64,000 nt of DNA from Streptomyces aureoverticillatus (lineage in GTDB: Bacteria; Actinomycetota; Actinomycetes; Streptomycetales; Streptomycetaceae): the NCBI RefSeq assembly GCF_014649395.1, contig NZ_BMSY01000003.1, positions 124,001 through 188,000 on the forward strand, read 5' to 3'. The notes beneath the pieces were generated by a model. The model did not search any database. It saw nothing but the letters and a program-made list of their open reading frames with translations, and was not told the DNA's origin. Below are positions 23,269-32,494 of the stretch, piece after piece (positions within the stretch are counted from its first letter, which is position 1; every line of letters starts with the position of its first letter). A program made the position numbers and the translations under genes.

Positions 23269-25329
23269 GTGGCGCTGACCGTCGGCGAACTCACCGGCTA
23301 TATCGATCTTGACGATGCCGGGGCACAGCGCGGCCTCGCCCGCACCCGGGCGGGAATGGACGACCTTGTCCGGGGCACGGACGGCCGACTCCGTGATCTT
23401 CGCGGCAGGTTCGTTGCGGAGTCCGCAGCCATGGGCGGCGCGCTCGGCGACGGCGTGCGGTCCGGCGCCGCCCGCGCGGCCAAGGGGCTTGCGTTGGTCG
23501 GCGGCGCGGTCCCGCTCGTGGCCGCGGGTACCGCAGCGCTCGGCGGCCTCGCTGCGGGCGCCGTCGCCGCCGGCCTCGCGGTGAAAGCTTTCTCCGCTGC
23601 GGTGGGCCCGCAGATGGAGGCCGTTAGCGAGGTCGCCAAGCTCGCCGAAGAGGCTGAGAAAGCCGCGGCCGAGGGCGCCGCCGACGCGGCCGAAAAACAG
23701 GCCAAGTACACAGACGCGCTCGCCCAACTCCCGCCCGCGACACGGGATGCGGCCACCGCGTTCATCGGCCTGAAGTCGGACTATCAGGCGTGGTCGGACT
23801 CGCTCTCGACCACGACCATGCCCGTCGTCACCAAGGGCATTCAGGTCTTGCGCGACCTGTTGCCCACCTTGACGCCTTTCGTCAAGGCCGCCGCGGGCGC
23901 GTTCGGTGGGTTCTTCGACGACGTCTCAGCGGGCGTCAAAAGCGCCGAGTTCAAGGAGTGGGCGAGCGAAACGGCGGCGGTTGCCGGGCCCGCGCTGCGC
24001 GACATCCTCGACGTCGTCGTCAACTTCGCGATCGGCTTCGGCGGATTGCTGCAAGCGTTCCTGCCTGCCTCGGCGGGGGTGACCGGCGGTCTGGTGACCA
24101 TGTCCCAGGCGTTCGCCGACTGGGGCACGTCGCTGGACGACAGCGAGGGGTTCGCGACCTTCCTCGACCTGGCCGAGCAGGGCGCCGGAACGCTCGGCGA
24201 CCTCGGCGGCGCGGCCATCGAACTACTCGTCGCCCTCTCTCCGCTGCTGGGCGTCTCGGCCCAACTTGCGATCTACCTCGCGCAGATCATCAGCGCCGTA
24301 CCGACACCGGTACTCGCCGCGCTCGCCGTCGTCATCGGGGCCGTGACCGTGGCCACGAAGGCGTGGGCGCTGGCTCAGCTCGTCGTTGCGGCACGTAACC
24401 GCATCTGGACCACAAGTCAGTGGGCGTTGAACGCGTCGATGTTCGCGAGCCCGGTGTTTTGGATCATCGCGGCGATTGTCGCGCTGGTCGCCGTGGTGGT
24501 GTTGATCGCTACCAAAACGGACTGGTTCCAGCAGGCGTGGTCGGTCGCTTGGGGCTTCATCAAGTCGACCACTGACACCGTCGTCGCGGGCATCGGCACG
24601 GCCTTGGGCTGGTTCGCGGGTCTGCCTGGTCGCCTCGGCGGCTGGGTCGGCAACGCGAAGGACGCCGCGGTTCGCAAGCTCCTCGAACTGCTCGTGTGGA
24701 TGACTGGGCTACCCGGCCGCGCCGCCTCTGCGCTCGCCGGACTCCCGGGCAGTCTGGGCCGCTCCGCCTCGCGCGGCTTTCAGGCGTTCCGCACGGCCGC
24801 CGGCCAGAAAGCCGCCGACTTCATCGGGTGGGTGCGCGGCATGCCCGGCCGCATCGCGAGCGGTATCGGCTCGCTCGGCGGGCTCCTCGTCGGCAAGGGA
24901 AAGGACGTCGTCCGCGGGTTGTGGCGCGGTATCCGCTCCATGGGCGGATGGCTGCGCGAGACGCTGATCGGCTGGGCCAAGTCGATCATTCCCGGCCCCG
25001 TGGCGAAGGCGCTCGGCATCAACAGCCCCTCACGCGTCATGGCCCGCGACGTCGGCCGCTGGATTCCCGCCGGCATCGTCGACGGCATCGAGTCGGGACA
25101 GGGCGCGGTCGACCGCACCATGCGGAATCTCGTCTCCACCCCGACCCCCGGGCAGGCCACGGCCGCCGCCGTCGCCGCGCAGACCAGCGCCGCAACCGGT
25201 GCAGCGGGCGCAGGGGGCGGGCGCATCGTCCTTGACGTGACCGGCGCAGACGCGGACTGGAAGCGCGTCATTCGCCGCATGGTCCGCGTCGACGGCCGCG
25301 GAAACGTTCAGCTCGCTTTCGGCACCTGA
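23269..25329 (+). CDS. Tail tape measure protein
   Basis: A 686-residue protein. GTG 23269 is chosen because the site gggagg (23255-23260) would overlap the alternative GTG at 23260, and because MALTVGELTGYIDLDDAG is the usual opening. It contains Ala/Gly-rich helical repeats, several hydrophobic segments (for example FWIIAAIVALVAVVVLIATK at about 405-424), amphipathic LPGR/MPGR repeats (about 450-560), and the conserved INSPSRVMARDVGRWIPAGI near the C-terminus. It fixes tail length (very roughly 100 nm at 1.5 angstrom per residue) and helps DNA entry. Confidence 0.95.
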   Translation: MALTVGELTGYIDLDDAGAQRGLARTRAGMDDLVRGTDGRLRDLRGRFVAESAAMGGALGDGVRSGAARAAKGLALVGGAVPLVAAGTAALGGLAAGAVAAGLAVKAFSAAVGPQMEAVSEVAKLAEEAEKAAAEGAADAAEKQAKYTDALAQLPPATRDAATAFIGLKSDYQAWSDSLSTTTMPVVTKGIQVLRDLLPTLTPFVKAAAGAFGGFFDDVSAGVKSAEFKEWASETAAVAGPALRDILDVVVNFAIGFGGLLQAFLPASAGVTGGLVTMSQAFADWGTSLDDSEGFATFLDLAEQGAGTLGDLGGAAIELLVALSPLLGVSAQLAIYLAQIISAVPTPVLAALAVVIGAVTVATKAWALAQLVVAARNRIWTTSQWALNASMFASPVFWIIAAIVALVAVVVLIATKTDWFQQAWSVAWGFIKSTTDTVVAGIGTALGWFAGLPGRLGGWVGNAKDAAVRKLLELLVWMTGLPGRAASALAGLPGSLGRSASRGFQAFRTAAGQKAADFIGWVRGMPGRIASGIGSLGGLLVGKGKDVVRGLWRGIRSMGGWLRETLIGWAKSIIPGPVAKALGINSPSRVMARDVGRWIPAGIVDGIESGQGAVDRTMRNLVSTPTPGQATAAAVAAQTSAATGAAGAGGGRIVLDVTGADADWKRVIRRMVRVDGRGNVQLAFGT

Positions 25330-25349
25330 GAACCAAGGAGGTGCCACCT

Positions 25350-27476
25350 GTGGCATTCCCCGATGACCCGCTCCGCGTCCGTGTCGAGCTTCAACTCGGC
25401 GAGCAGTGGCTCGACATCACCGGCGATGTCTACACCGAGTCCCCCATCACGATCACACGCGGGCGCCCCGACGAGGGCGCCCGCACAGACGCAGGGTCCT
25501 GCGTCTTCGTCCTGGACAACACGACGGGCCGCTACAGCCCTCGCAACCCCCGCAGTGACTTGTACGGGAAGATCGGCCGCAACACCCCCGTGCGCATTTC
25601 AGTGCAGCCCAACCCTTCCGGGCCGCGGCTGGTGCGGTTCGTGGGCGAGATCGCAGCGTGGCCGGTGACGTGGGGCACCCCGCACACCGTGCGCGTCTCC
25701 GTCACGGCCGCGGGCATCCTGCGCCGCCTGGGGCAGGGGGCGAAACCCTTCGACTCCACCCTCCGCCGCGCGATCCCCACCCATGAACCTCTGGCGTACT
25801 GGCCGATGGAGGACGGGGCGAGCGCCACACAGGCCGCGTCCCCCATCGAGGGCGTGGGCCCCCTGCTCCTGAGCGGGGCGCGGTGGGCGCAGGCCGACAG
25901 CCTGCCCAGTAGCGCACCTCTGCCGACGATCGCCTCGGCGGGCAGCGTGCTGCCGATGATGCACGGGCCCGTGCCCGCCCCCACAGCACCGCTGGACGGG
26001 TGGAACGTGCAGTGGCTGTACAGGCTGGACGCGATTCCGGCGGAGCTGCGCACCTTCATGTGCATCCGGACGACGGGCACGGTCGCCACCTGGTATTTCC
26101 AGTCGGCCCACTTGTCGAGCCGCATCATCGGCCGCGACGCACACGGCCGCGATGTCTTCGTGCAGAACGTCGGCACCGGAAACGACCTGTTCAACCAGTG
26201 GGTACGCGTCCGCTTTCTGGTTCGGCAAAACGGCCCGAACGTCGAGTGGCGCCTCGACTGGATCGATGTCGGGGGCGACGCGGGAGGCTACGGCTCCACG
26301 TACCCCGGCAAGATCGGCCGACCCACCGGCGTCGCCTCCCCGCCCGACGGGTACAGCCCCCTGCTCGACGGTATGGCACTGGGGCACATCAGCGTGTGGC
26401 CCGCCGAATCGACGCCCGCCTATGGCGGCGCCATCGATGCGTGGGCAGGTGAGACCGTCGGCAACCGTATGCAGCGCCTCGCGCGTGAGGAGGCCGTGCC
26501 GCTCGCCTACACCGGGCGCCTGACCGCACTTGGTACGCGCGTGGGCCCGCAGGCGGCCGCGACGCTGCTCGACCTGCTGCAAGAGTGCGCGGACGCCGAC
26601 GGCGGGATTCTGTACGAGCAGCGCGACGCCCTGTCTCTGGCGTACCGCACCCGCGCCATGCACTACACCCAGGCGCCGGCGCTCACCCTCGACTACGCCG
26701 CGCGCGAGGTCGTCGCCCCGCTCGAACCCGTCGATGACGACCAGGCCGTGCGCAACGACATCACCATCGCTCGCACGGGGGGAAGTTCGGCGCGCGCCGT
26801 CCTCGAAACCGGCACCCTGTCCGTGTCGCCGCCGCCCGCGGGCATCGGCCGCTACACCGAACAGCGCACGCTGAACCTGCACACCGACGACCAGTGCGCG
26901 CCTACCGCATGGTGGGCGCTGCACCGCGGCACGTGGGACGAGGCCCGCTATCCGTCGGTGTCCGTCGCTCTGCACGAGGCGCCGCACCTGGTCGAGCAGG
27001 TCGCGGCCGTAGACGTCGGCGCCCGCGCACAGATCCTCAATCCTCCCCGGTGGCTTCCGCCTGAGCGGGTCGAGCTGCTGGTCGAGGGCTACACCGAAGT
27101 GCTCGGCGTGCGCACATGGGACGTCGAATTTTCCTGCTCGCCCGGCGGGCCGTGGCTGGTCGCCACCCTCGACGACGCCGAGTACGCAACCGCCGCATCC
27201 GATGGAACCGAACTCGCCGCGCCCGTCACCGCCGAAGCCACGACGTTCGCTGTGCGCGTCGTCGCGGGCCCGCCGTGGCCGACCCCCGAGCAGAGCGGCG
27301 AGGCGTTCCCGCTCGACGTGCGAATCGGCGGCGAGCACCTGGTCGTGCACGCCGTCACCGCGCCCGCCGCCGGCCGCCAGACGTTCACCGTCACTCGCGG
27401 CGCGAACGGCCTTTCTCTCCCGCATCCCGCAGGCGCCGCCGTCTCGCTCGTGCGCCCCGCCCTCGTCGCCCTCTAA
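25350..27476 (+). CDS. Minor tail / baseplate protein
   Basis: A 708-residue protein; GTG 25350 follows the perfect ribosome-binding site aaggagg, which excludes GTG 25341. An N-terminal tail-tube-like domain (VELQLGEQWLDITGDVYTES) is followed by a LamG-like central section starting with LAYWPMEDGASATQA and by a C-terminal part with DWEVEFSC-like baseplate strands (VRTWDVEFSCSPGGPWLVAT). Such Dit/Tal-type fusions of 600-800 residues follow the tape measure in Streptomyces siphophages. It anchors the receptor-binding spike encoded next. Confidence 0.8.
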   Translation: MAFPDDPLRVRVELQLGEQWLDITGDVYTESPITITRGRPDEGARTDAGSCVFVLDNTTGRYSPRNPRSDLYGKIGRNTPVRISVQPNPSGPRLVRFVGEIAAWPVTWGTPHTVRVSVTAAGILRRLGQGAKPFDSTLRRAIPTHEPLAYWPMEDGASATQAASPIEGVGPLLLSGARWAQADSLPSSAPLPTIASAGSVLPMMHGPVPAPTAPLDGWNVQWLYRLDAIPAELRTFMCIRTTGTVATWYFQSAHLSSRIIGRDAHGRDVFVQNVGTGNDLFNQWVRVRFLVRQNGPNVEWRLDWIDVGGDAGGYGSTYPGKIGRPTGVASPPDGYSPLLDGMALGHISVWPAESTPAYGGAIDAWAGETVGNRMQRLAREEAVPLAYTGRLTALGTRVGPQAAATLLDLLQECADADGGILYEQRDALSLAYRTRAMHYTQAPALTLDYAAREVVAPLEPVDDDQAVRNDITIARTGGSSARAVLETGTLSVSPPPAGIGRYTEQRTLNLHTDDQCAPTAWWALHRGTWDEARYPSVSVALHEAPHLVEQVAAVDVGARAQILNPPRWLPPERVELLVEGYTEVLGVRTWDVEFSCSPGGPWLVATLDDAEYATAASDGTELAAPVTAEATTFAVRVVAGPPWPTPEQSGEAFPLDVRIGGEHLVVHAVTAPAAGRQTFTVTRGANGLSLPHPAGAAVSLVRPALVAL

Positions 27477-27487
27477 GGAGGTTCGCC

Positions 27488-29122
27488 CTGTCCACGCCCG
27501 TTTCCCAGTGGCTCCCCGGTATGCAGGTGACCGCGGGCCGGTTGCAATACATGCTCGAACGCCTGTCCGAAGCCCTGACGGTTACCGCGTACGGGGCGAC
27601 GGGATCAGGGGTGACCGATGATGCGCCGGCCATCCAAGCCGCCCTGAACGCCGCGAGGCTCCGGGGCGGTTGGGTGATCATCCCGCCCGGTAGGTACCTG
27701 CTTTCCTCCCTGCCTCTGCGCATCTATGGCAGCACCAGACTGACCCTGCTCCCTGGGGCCCGCTTCATCCGTGGCGCCGCCGAAACCGTGCTCATCAACG
27801 GCGACGCGGGACAAAACTTCAACGGATATGACGGGCACGGCTCGATAACCATTGAGGGCGGAGTATGGGACTGCCGGGGTACCGCGCCGGGCCTGACCGG
27901 GTCGGCGATGTGCATAAGCATCGGCCACGCCCGCGATATCACCATCCGTGACGTCGAAATCCGCGACGTGTCCGGTTACCACGCCATCGAACTCAACTCG
28001 ACGAAACGCGCGAGCATCGAGAATTGCCGCTTCCTTGGCTACTACGACCCCGGCCAGCGCGACTTTTCTGAGGCAATTCAGCTTGACCTCGCGAAATCTT
28101 CCGGAGTTTTTGGCGGTTTCGGTCCTTACGATCACACTCCGTGCGAGGACATCGCCATTACCCGATGCTACTTCGGCGCATCCGGAACGAGTGGCACTAC
28201 AGCATGGCCACGCGGAATTGGAAGCCATTCCGCGACCATCACCAAATACCATCGCCGAATACGCGTGAAAAGCTGCTCGTTCGAGGGCATCACGCAGTAC
28301 GGCGTGAGCGCCTATAACTGGGAAGACGTCACTGTGACGGGGTCGCACTTCTTCGAGTGCGGGTCTGGGGTGCGTCTGCGCTCGGTCATCCTCACCGACA
28401 CCGAGGACACGAAACGGCCCGACGGCACGCAGACCGGCGCCTCACAGGACATGCGCAATTTCGCTATCACGGGCAACACATTCCGTCGTGGCGGCGGATA
28501 CGACGACCCCATTGTCGCCCTCGGCGAGGCGTCCGGCCTGGTCCTGAACATCGCGATCACGGGCAACACGATTGACGGCTCGACCAACAACCAGAACGGC
28601 ATCCGACTTCAGCGGGTCAGCCGTGCCACGGTCGGACCCAACACAATCGTGAACACTGCCGGAACCGGAATTTCCCTCGGCAACAGCGGAAACCTGGTCA
28701 TCACCGGCAATGAGATTTGGGGAGTCGGCGGCAACGGAATCGCGTTCACGACCTGCGACCACTCCACCGTCACAGGCGGACAAATCCGCGAGCCGGGGGC
28801 CAGCGGCATTCTCGTCACCGGGAATAGCGACAACATCCACTTGCGGAATGTCTACATCAAGTCCCCGAGCCGCACCAAGCACGGAGACGCCTGGGGAATC
28901 CGGCTCCAAGGCGGAAGTTCCTCTATCTCCATGTCCGGCATCAAGGTCCGCCCGCACGGCTCGGGAAACGAAGCGAGCCACGCCTACTCGGCCGAGGGCG
29001 GCACCACCCCCGTGACCCTGGTTCAGCGATACGGCAACGACTGGCGCGGCTCGTGGACCGTCGCCCCTGTCGCCGAGGGAACCGGCGTCACCTCGAACAC
29101 GTCCGCCGCCGACGTCACCTGA
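27488..29122 (+). CDS. Tail spike with right-handed beta-helix (pectate-lyase type)
   Basis: A 544-residue protein. The frame has no ATG or GTG next to the perfect AAGGAGG at 27475-27481; a CTG lies exactly 6 bases downstream (27488), so a CTG start is proposed (ATG 27522 is the alternative). The N-terminal VTAYGATGSGVTDDAPAIQA with WVIIPPGRYLL is the Pectate_lyase_3-type entry, followed by many beta-helix rungs (for example ITGNTF, ITGNTI, ITGNEI). It probably binds or degrades a surface glycan of the host. The codon usage is visibly less GC-rich than in neighbouring genes, suggesting recent exchange of the receptor-binding module. Confidence 0.85.
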   Translation: MSTPVSQWLPGMQVTAGRLQYMLERLSEALTVTAYGATGSGVTDDAPAIQAALNAARLRGGWVIIPPGRYLLSSLPLRIYGSTRLTLLPGARFIRGAAETVLINGDAGQNFNGYDGHGSITIEGGVWDCRGTAPGLTGSAMCISIGHARDITIRDVEIRDVSGYHAIELNSTKRASIENCRFLGYYDPGQRDFSEAIQLDLAKSSGVFGGFGPYDHTPCEDIAITRCYFGASGTSGTTAWPRGIGSHSATITKYHRRIRVKSCSFEGITQYGVSAYNWEDVTVTGSHFFECGSGVRLRSVILTDTEDTKRPDGTQTGASQDMRNFAITGNTFRRGGGYDDPIVALGEASGLVLNIAITGNTIDGSTNNQNGIRLQRVSRATVGPNTIVNTAGTGISLGNSGNLVITGNEIWGVGGNGIAFTTCDHSTVTGGQIREPGASGILVTGNSDNIHLRNVYIKSPSRTKHGDAWGIRLQGGSSSISMSGIKVRPHGSGNEASHAYSAEGGTTPVTLVQRYGNDWRGSWTVAPVAEGTGVTSNTSAADVT

Positions 29123-29137
29123 ACCACCCCACCCCGT

Positions 29138-29169
29138 ACGCCCCGCGCACCGCGCCGAGGGCGTTTTTT
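29138..29169 (+). terminator. Intrinsic terminator after the spike gene
   Basis: ACGCCC (29138-29143) pairs with GGGCGT (29159-29164) and is followed by a run of T residues to 29169, the best U-tract in the prophage. It separates the tail genes from the lysis genes. Confidence 0.6.
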
Positions 29170-29189
29170 CATGTCTGGAGACACCCCCT

Positions 29190-30125
29190 ATGGCCCTCCC
29201 CCTGTCCGCCTCCGCGTTCCGCGCCGCGATCAAGGGCGCGGGCGTGACCGTCGTCGAAGTCGGCAACTGGACGCGCCACAACCGCAACCACAAGGGCCCG
29301 TGGGGGCCCATGCGCGGCGTGATGATCCACCACACCGTGACGTCCGGCACCGCGCACTCGGTCGACCTCTGTCGCCGCGGGCACGCCACCCTCCCCGGCC
29401 CGCTGTGTCACGGCGTCATCGACAAGAGCGGGCGCGTGCACCTGGTCGGGTACGGCCGCGCCAACCATGCCGGCCTCGGCGACGGCGACGTCCTCGCCGC
29501 CGTCACCGCCGAGCGCTCGCCCCTCCCTGCCGACAACGAGGCCGACGCCGACGGCAACCGCTACTTCTACGGGTTCGAGTGCGTGAACATGGGCGACGGC
29601 GAGGACCCGTGGCCCCAGGTACAGGTCGAGGCCATCGCGCGCGCCGCCGCCGGCATCTGCCGCGCGCACGGGTGGGGCGCCGAATCCGTCATCGGACACA
29701 TGGAGTGGCAGCCAGGCAAGATCGACCCGCGCGGGCCGATCGGCCACCGCAGCGGGCCCGCGCTCACCATGGCCAAGATCCGGGCCCGAGTCGAGCAGCT
29801 GCTCGACGACGACACCCCGAGCAAGCCGAAGCCGCCCAAACCGCCGGTCGACCTCTCCCGCCTGGTCGCCGCCGCGCGCACGGACCCGGCCAAGCCCGGC
29901 GCCCCCGTCTCGTACGCAGGCGCCCGGATCGTCGAGGATGCCCTCGCCGCCGAGGGACTGCTCGCCAAGAAGTACGCCGACGGCCATTTCGGCACCCAGA
30001 CCAAGGCCGCCTACCGGGCGTGGCAGCGCCGGTGCGGTTACTCCGGGACCGACGCCGACGGCATCCCGGGCCGCGACTCCCTCGCCGCCCTCGGCCGCGC
30101 CCACGGCTTCACCGTCACCGCCTGA
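29190..30125 (+). CDS. Endolysin: N-acetylmuramoyl-L-alanine amidase with PG-binding domain
   Basis: A 311-residue enzyme. The N-terminal amidase_2/PGRP domain (about 1-195) has MIHHTVTSGT with the first zinc His pair, LPGPLCHGVIDKSGRVHLVG, and the second zinc region GHMEWQPGKIDPRGP. A short Pro/Lys linker (about 212-222) leads to a C-terminal peptidoglycan-binding repeat (YADGHFGTQTKAAYRAWQRR and DADGIPGRDSLAALG). It cleaves the bond between N-acetylmuramic acid and L-alanine for cell lysis. There is no signal peptide, so it needs the holin for release. Confidence 0.95.
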   Translation: MALPLSASAFRAAIKGAGVTVVEVGNWTRHNRNHKGPWGPMRGVMIHHTVTSGTAHSVDLCRRGHATLPGPLCHGVIDKSGRVHLVGYGRANHAGLGDGDVLAAVTAERSPLPADNEADADGNRYFYGFECVNMGDGEDPWPQVQVEAIARAAAGICRAHGWGAESVIGHMEWQPGKIDPRGPIGHRSGPALTMAKIRARVEQLLDDDTPSKPKPPKPPVDLSRLVAAARTDPAKPGAPVSYAGARIVEDALAAEGLLAKKYADGHFGTQTKAAYRAWQRRCGYSGTDADGIPGRDSLAALGRAHGFTVTA

Positions 30126-30200
30126 ACGGCCCCTCTCCCTCGCCCGCTGCCGCAGACACCGCGCCGCGGGGCGGGCCCGCATACGAACGGAGCACCACCC

Positions 30201-30437
30201 ATGGCCCCCGAGACCAAGCGCACCATCCGCACCGTCCTGCAAGGCGTCGTTGCCTTCGCCGTCGCACTGCCCGGCATCGTTTCCGCGTCGGGCGTGCCCG
30301 AGTCCCTGCCGTGGGTCGCCGGCGGCCTCGCCGTCGCCGGCGGCCTCGCCCGCGTGATGGCCCTGCCGTCGGTCGAGGCCCTGCTCGACCGCGTCGGCCT
30401 CGGCCTGGTCGACGAGCCCGACGGCGGTACCCGGTGA
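30201..30437 (+). CDS. Holin
   Basis: A 78-residue protein with two hydrophobic segments (about 11-30, TVLQGVVAFAVALPGIVSAS, and 36-53, LPWVAGGLAVAGGLARVM) joined by a short turn, a charged N-terminus (APETKRTIR) and a polar tail. Size, topology and position after the endolysin identify a typical actinophage holin that permeabilises the membrane at lysis. It is coupled by GTGA to the next gene. Confidence 0.82.
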   Translation: MAPETKRTIRTVLQGVVAFAVALPGIVSASGVPESLPWVAGGLAVAGGLARVMALPSVEALLDRVGLGLVDEPDGGTR

Positions 30438-30700
30438 GCATCCCCACCCCGTCCGACCCGGCCGCCGTCGCCGTCGAGCTGGAAAAGCTCAGGGGGACGA
30501 TGGAGACGGGTTTCGCCCGCGTCGACGGCTCCCTCGCCCTGCTCGTGCAGCGGGGCGAGCAGACCGACCGCGCCATCGCCGACCACGAGACCCGCCTCGA
30601 CGCCCTCGAACGGGCACGGTGGCCGCTCCCGTCGCTCGTCGCCCTGGTCGCCCTGTGCGGCCTCGCCGTGTCTCTGTGGCAGCTCGCCACCCGATCATGA
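30434..30700 (+). CDS. Lysis-cassette membrane protein with coiled coil
   Basis: An 88-residue protein starting at GTG 30434 inside the holin stop codon. Residues about 10-60 form an amphipathic coiled coil (GTMETGFARVDGSLALLVQR), and the C-terminus is one membrane segment (PLPSLVALVALCGLAVSLWQ). This layout recurs in actinophage lysis cassettes as a second holin, antiholin or spanin-like protein; which of these it is cannot be told. Confidence 0.7.
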   Translation: MSIPTPSDPAAVAVELEKLRGTMETGFARVDGSLALLVQRGEQTDRAIADHETRLDALERARWPLPSLVALVALCGLAVSLWQLATRS

Positions 30701-30702
30701 GA

Positions 30703-30745
30703 AACGCCCCCCGCACGGCCACGCACGGCCGTTGCGGGGGGCGTT
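30703..30745. terminator. Bidirectional terminator ending the late operon
   Basis: AACGCCCCCCGCA (30703-30715) pairs perfectly with TGCGGGGGGCGTT (30733-30745), extended internally by CGGCC/GGCCG. It lies between the convergent holin-side gene and the regulator at 30761, so it can serve both strands. Confidence 0.75.
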
Positions 30746-30760
30746 CTGTCGTTCCGGCGC

Positions 30761-32113
30761 CTACGCTGCGGCGACCAGCTCGCGCGCACGCTCGTTGAAG
30801 TCGGCGACCAGACGATGACCGCCGAAGGGTTCCATGCGCCGCTGTAGATCCTGCACAGCCTCGATCGCCCTCGACGACTTCACCTGCCCCGACAGCTTCA
30901 GCGTCCGAAGCCCCGCCGCATGCGCCTTTTCAAGATCGCGCCGTTGCAGGTAAGACACCGCAAGTGCCGCTTGCGACATGGCGCCCCGGCGGGCCCGCTT
31001 CTGCTTCTTTGCGTGCTCAATCGACCGCCGCGCGTGCTCCTCGGCGGCCTTCGCCTCGCCCAAGTCCCGCATGGTGTTGGCGTGTTCGCCGTGCAGGTAG
31101 GCCGGATCGATGAACGCCGCCCAGTCCGCTTCCTCCGCCAAGTCGACGCGCTCGTAGGAGTGTTCCGACTGCACGACCGCACGGGCCGCCGCTTTCTTCT
31201 CGCCGAGCAGCGCCAGTGCTCGCGCTTCGAGGCACCACAGGTCGGCGAGGCAGGCGGGCGAATCAGCTTTCGCGAGCCCTTGGCGGCCCGCCTGGGCCAG
31301 GCGCCGACCCTCGGCAGGGTCGCCGAGTAGCGTCGCCTGATCAGCCATGCCCGCCAGGACGTGCGCGCCGAGCGGGGCGTTACGTGACTCCTCGGCGAGG
31401 CGTAGCGACTGGATCAGGTACCGCTGTGCGACGGAGTGCTCGCCGTTGTCGTACGCCATCCACCCAAGTAGGTACGTCTGTTCTGCGGCGGCCTCGCACA
31501 GTGCGCGCCGCACGCTCTCGTCGTGCGACCGCCGCAACAGCGGGTAGACGTGGTGGTTCATGTAGTCAGCGAGCACCAGGCGCCCGGACCCGCCGCCCTG
31601 AAGAACGTCCATCTTCTGAAACGTGCTGAACATGTTCTTCACCGCGGACACGTCTTCCAGGCGCACCCGCGGGCCCGGTTCTGGTTCCTGGTCAAGGGTG
31701 GCCAACAGCCAGTCCCGCGAGGGACCGACGCCGGCCACCGCGGCGAACGGTGCGGCTGCTAGAAACGCTCGTCGATCCACGTCAGCTCTCCCCAGGTCGG
31801 CTACGACTTCCACGGTAGCCGGGAACGAGCGGTCGTAGGCGAGGGCGGCATCGACCGAACTGCCCTCGCCGAGCCCGAGGTCGTACGTTGTGATGCGCCA
31901 CCCGAAGCGCTCGGAGAACACACCGGCCAACACATCGGGAATCGGCGCGCGGGGGGTTTCACCTTCCAACCACGCCCGGACACGGGTTGCGTTGGGGGCA
32001 ACGTTGGGTTGACCCCACTCCAGCGCCTTCGATTGCACGCGCCGCGCCAGTTCCTTACGGCTGATTCCGGAGCGCCCCAGCCAGTACGCAAGCTGCTCGT
32101 TTGGTGAATTCAT
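30761..32113 (-). CDS. XRE-HTH and TPR transcriptional regulator
   Basis: A 450-residue protein on the minus strand; the start at 32113 gives MNSPNEQLAYWLGRSG, preferred over the upstream GTG at 32161. An N-terminal lambda-repressor-like HTH (about 1-60; SGISRKELARRV) is followed by DRRAFLAAAPFAAVAGVG, the pseudo-signal stretch common in Streptomyces regulators of this type. TPR-like helices follow (for example SVAQRYLIQSLRLAEESRNA). It is transcribed divergently from the small ORFs at 32270-33189. In streptomycetes such genes regulate neighbouring small genes and development; here it may control the lysogenic-conversion block. Confidence 0.85.
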   Translation of the reverse strand: MNSPNEQLAYWLGRSGISRKELARRVQSKALEWGQPNVAPNATRVRAWLEGETPRAPIPDVLAGVFSERFGWRITTYDLGLGEGSSVDAALAYDRSFPATVEVVADLGRADVDRRAFLAAAPFAAVAGVGPSRDWLLATLDQEPEPGPRVRLEDVSAVKNMFSTFQKMDVLQGGGSGRLVLADYMNHHVYPLLRRSHDESVRRALCEAAAEQTYLLGWMAYDNGEHSVAQRYLIQSLRLAEESRNAPLGAHVLAGMADQATLLGDPAEGRRLAQAGRQGLAKADSPACLADLWCLEARALALLGEKKAAARAVVQSEHSYERVDLAEEADWAAFIDPAYLHGEHANTMRDLGEAKAAEEHARRSIEHAKKQKRARRGAMSQAALAVSYLQRRDLEKAHAAGLRTLKLSGQVKSSRAIEAVQDLQRRMEPFGGHRLVADFNERARELVAAA

Positions 32114-32269
32114 CCCCGCACCTCCGCGACCGTGGGCGACGAAAGCGACACCCTTCGACACCCCCCTCGACGGTACCCACGATTCCGCCCCGAGTGTTGC
32201 CTAGTCACACAAACCCATCCGCTCGAAGCAGCGACGACGGCACGTCGTGACTGGCCGAAGGGGTTCGGA
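32114..32269. promoter_or_regulatory. Divergent control region
   Basis: A 156-bp region between the TPR regulator (minus) and the first small ORF (plus). It contains an imperfect palindrome near 32206-32222 (GTGTTGCCTAGTCACAC) and a purine-rich ribosome-binding site (gaagggg) before 32270. No -10/-35 pair is convincing by eye. It is probably the operator region of the regulator. Confidence 0.4.
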
Positions 32270-32494
32270 ATGATCCGCGCAGATCTGCCAAAGCGGCCCC
32301 AGCACACCGACGTTACAGAGCTGACCGCGGCCATAGCGCGCCGCGAGTTCTGGCGTCTCGCCCCGGAGGAGACCTCCGTACCCGACTGGGTGAAGCAACG
32401 TCCCGATGCCGCCCCGGTCCCCGTGACCACACCGCCGACAAGGGCACTACTCGAAAGAGTCGAGGCCGGATTGCAAAGGCGGCTGGCGCGGTGA
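32270..32494 (+). CDS. Small hypothetical protein next to the TPR regulator
   Basis: A 74-residue protein; ATG 32270 follows gaagggg, and the longer frame upstream overlaps the divergent control region. It contains TAAIARREFWRLAPEETSVP. The function is unknown. It is the first of five translationally coupled small ORFs (each start overlaps the previous stop as GTGA). Confidence 0.6.
   Translation: MIRADLPKRPQHTDVTELTAAIARREFWRLAPEETSVPDWVKQRPDAAPVPVTTPPTRALLERVEAGLQRRLAR

Noticed and set aside
25599..27425. 608-codon minus-strand frame opposite the baseplate gene
   Set aside because: Shadow of the gene at 25350; the translated sequence is low-complexity and Arg/Gly-rich with no family resemblance.
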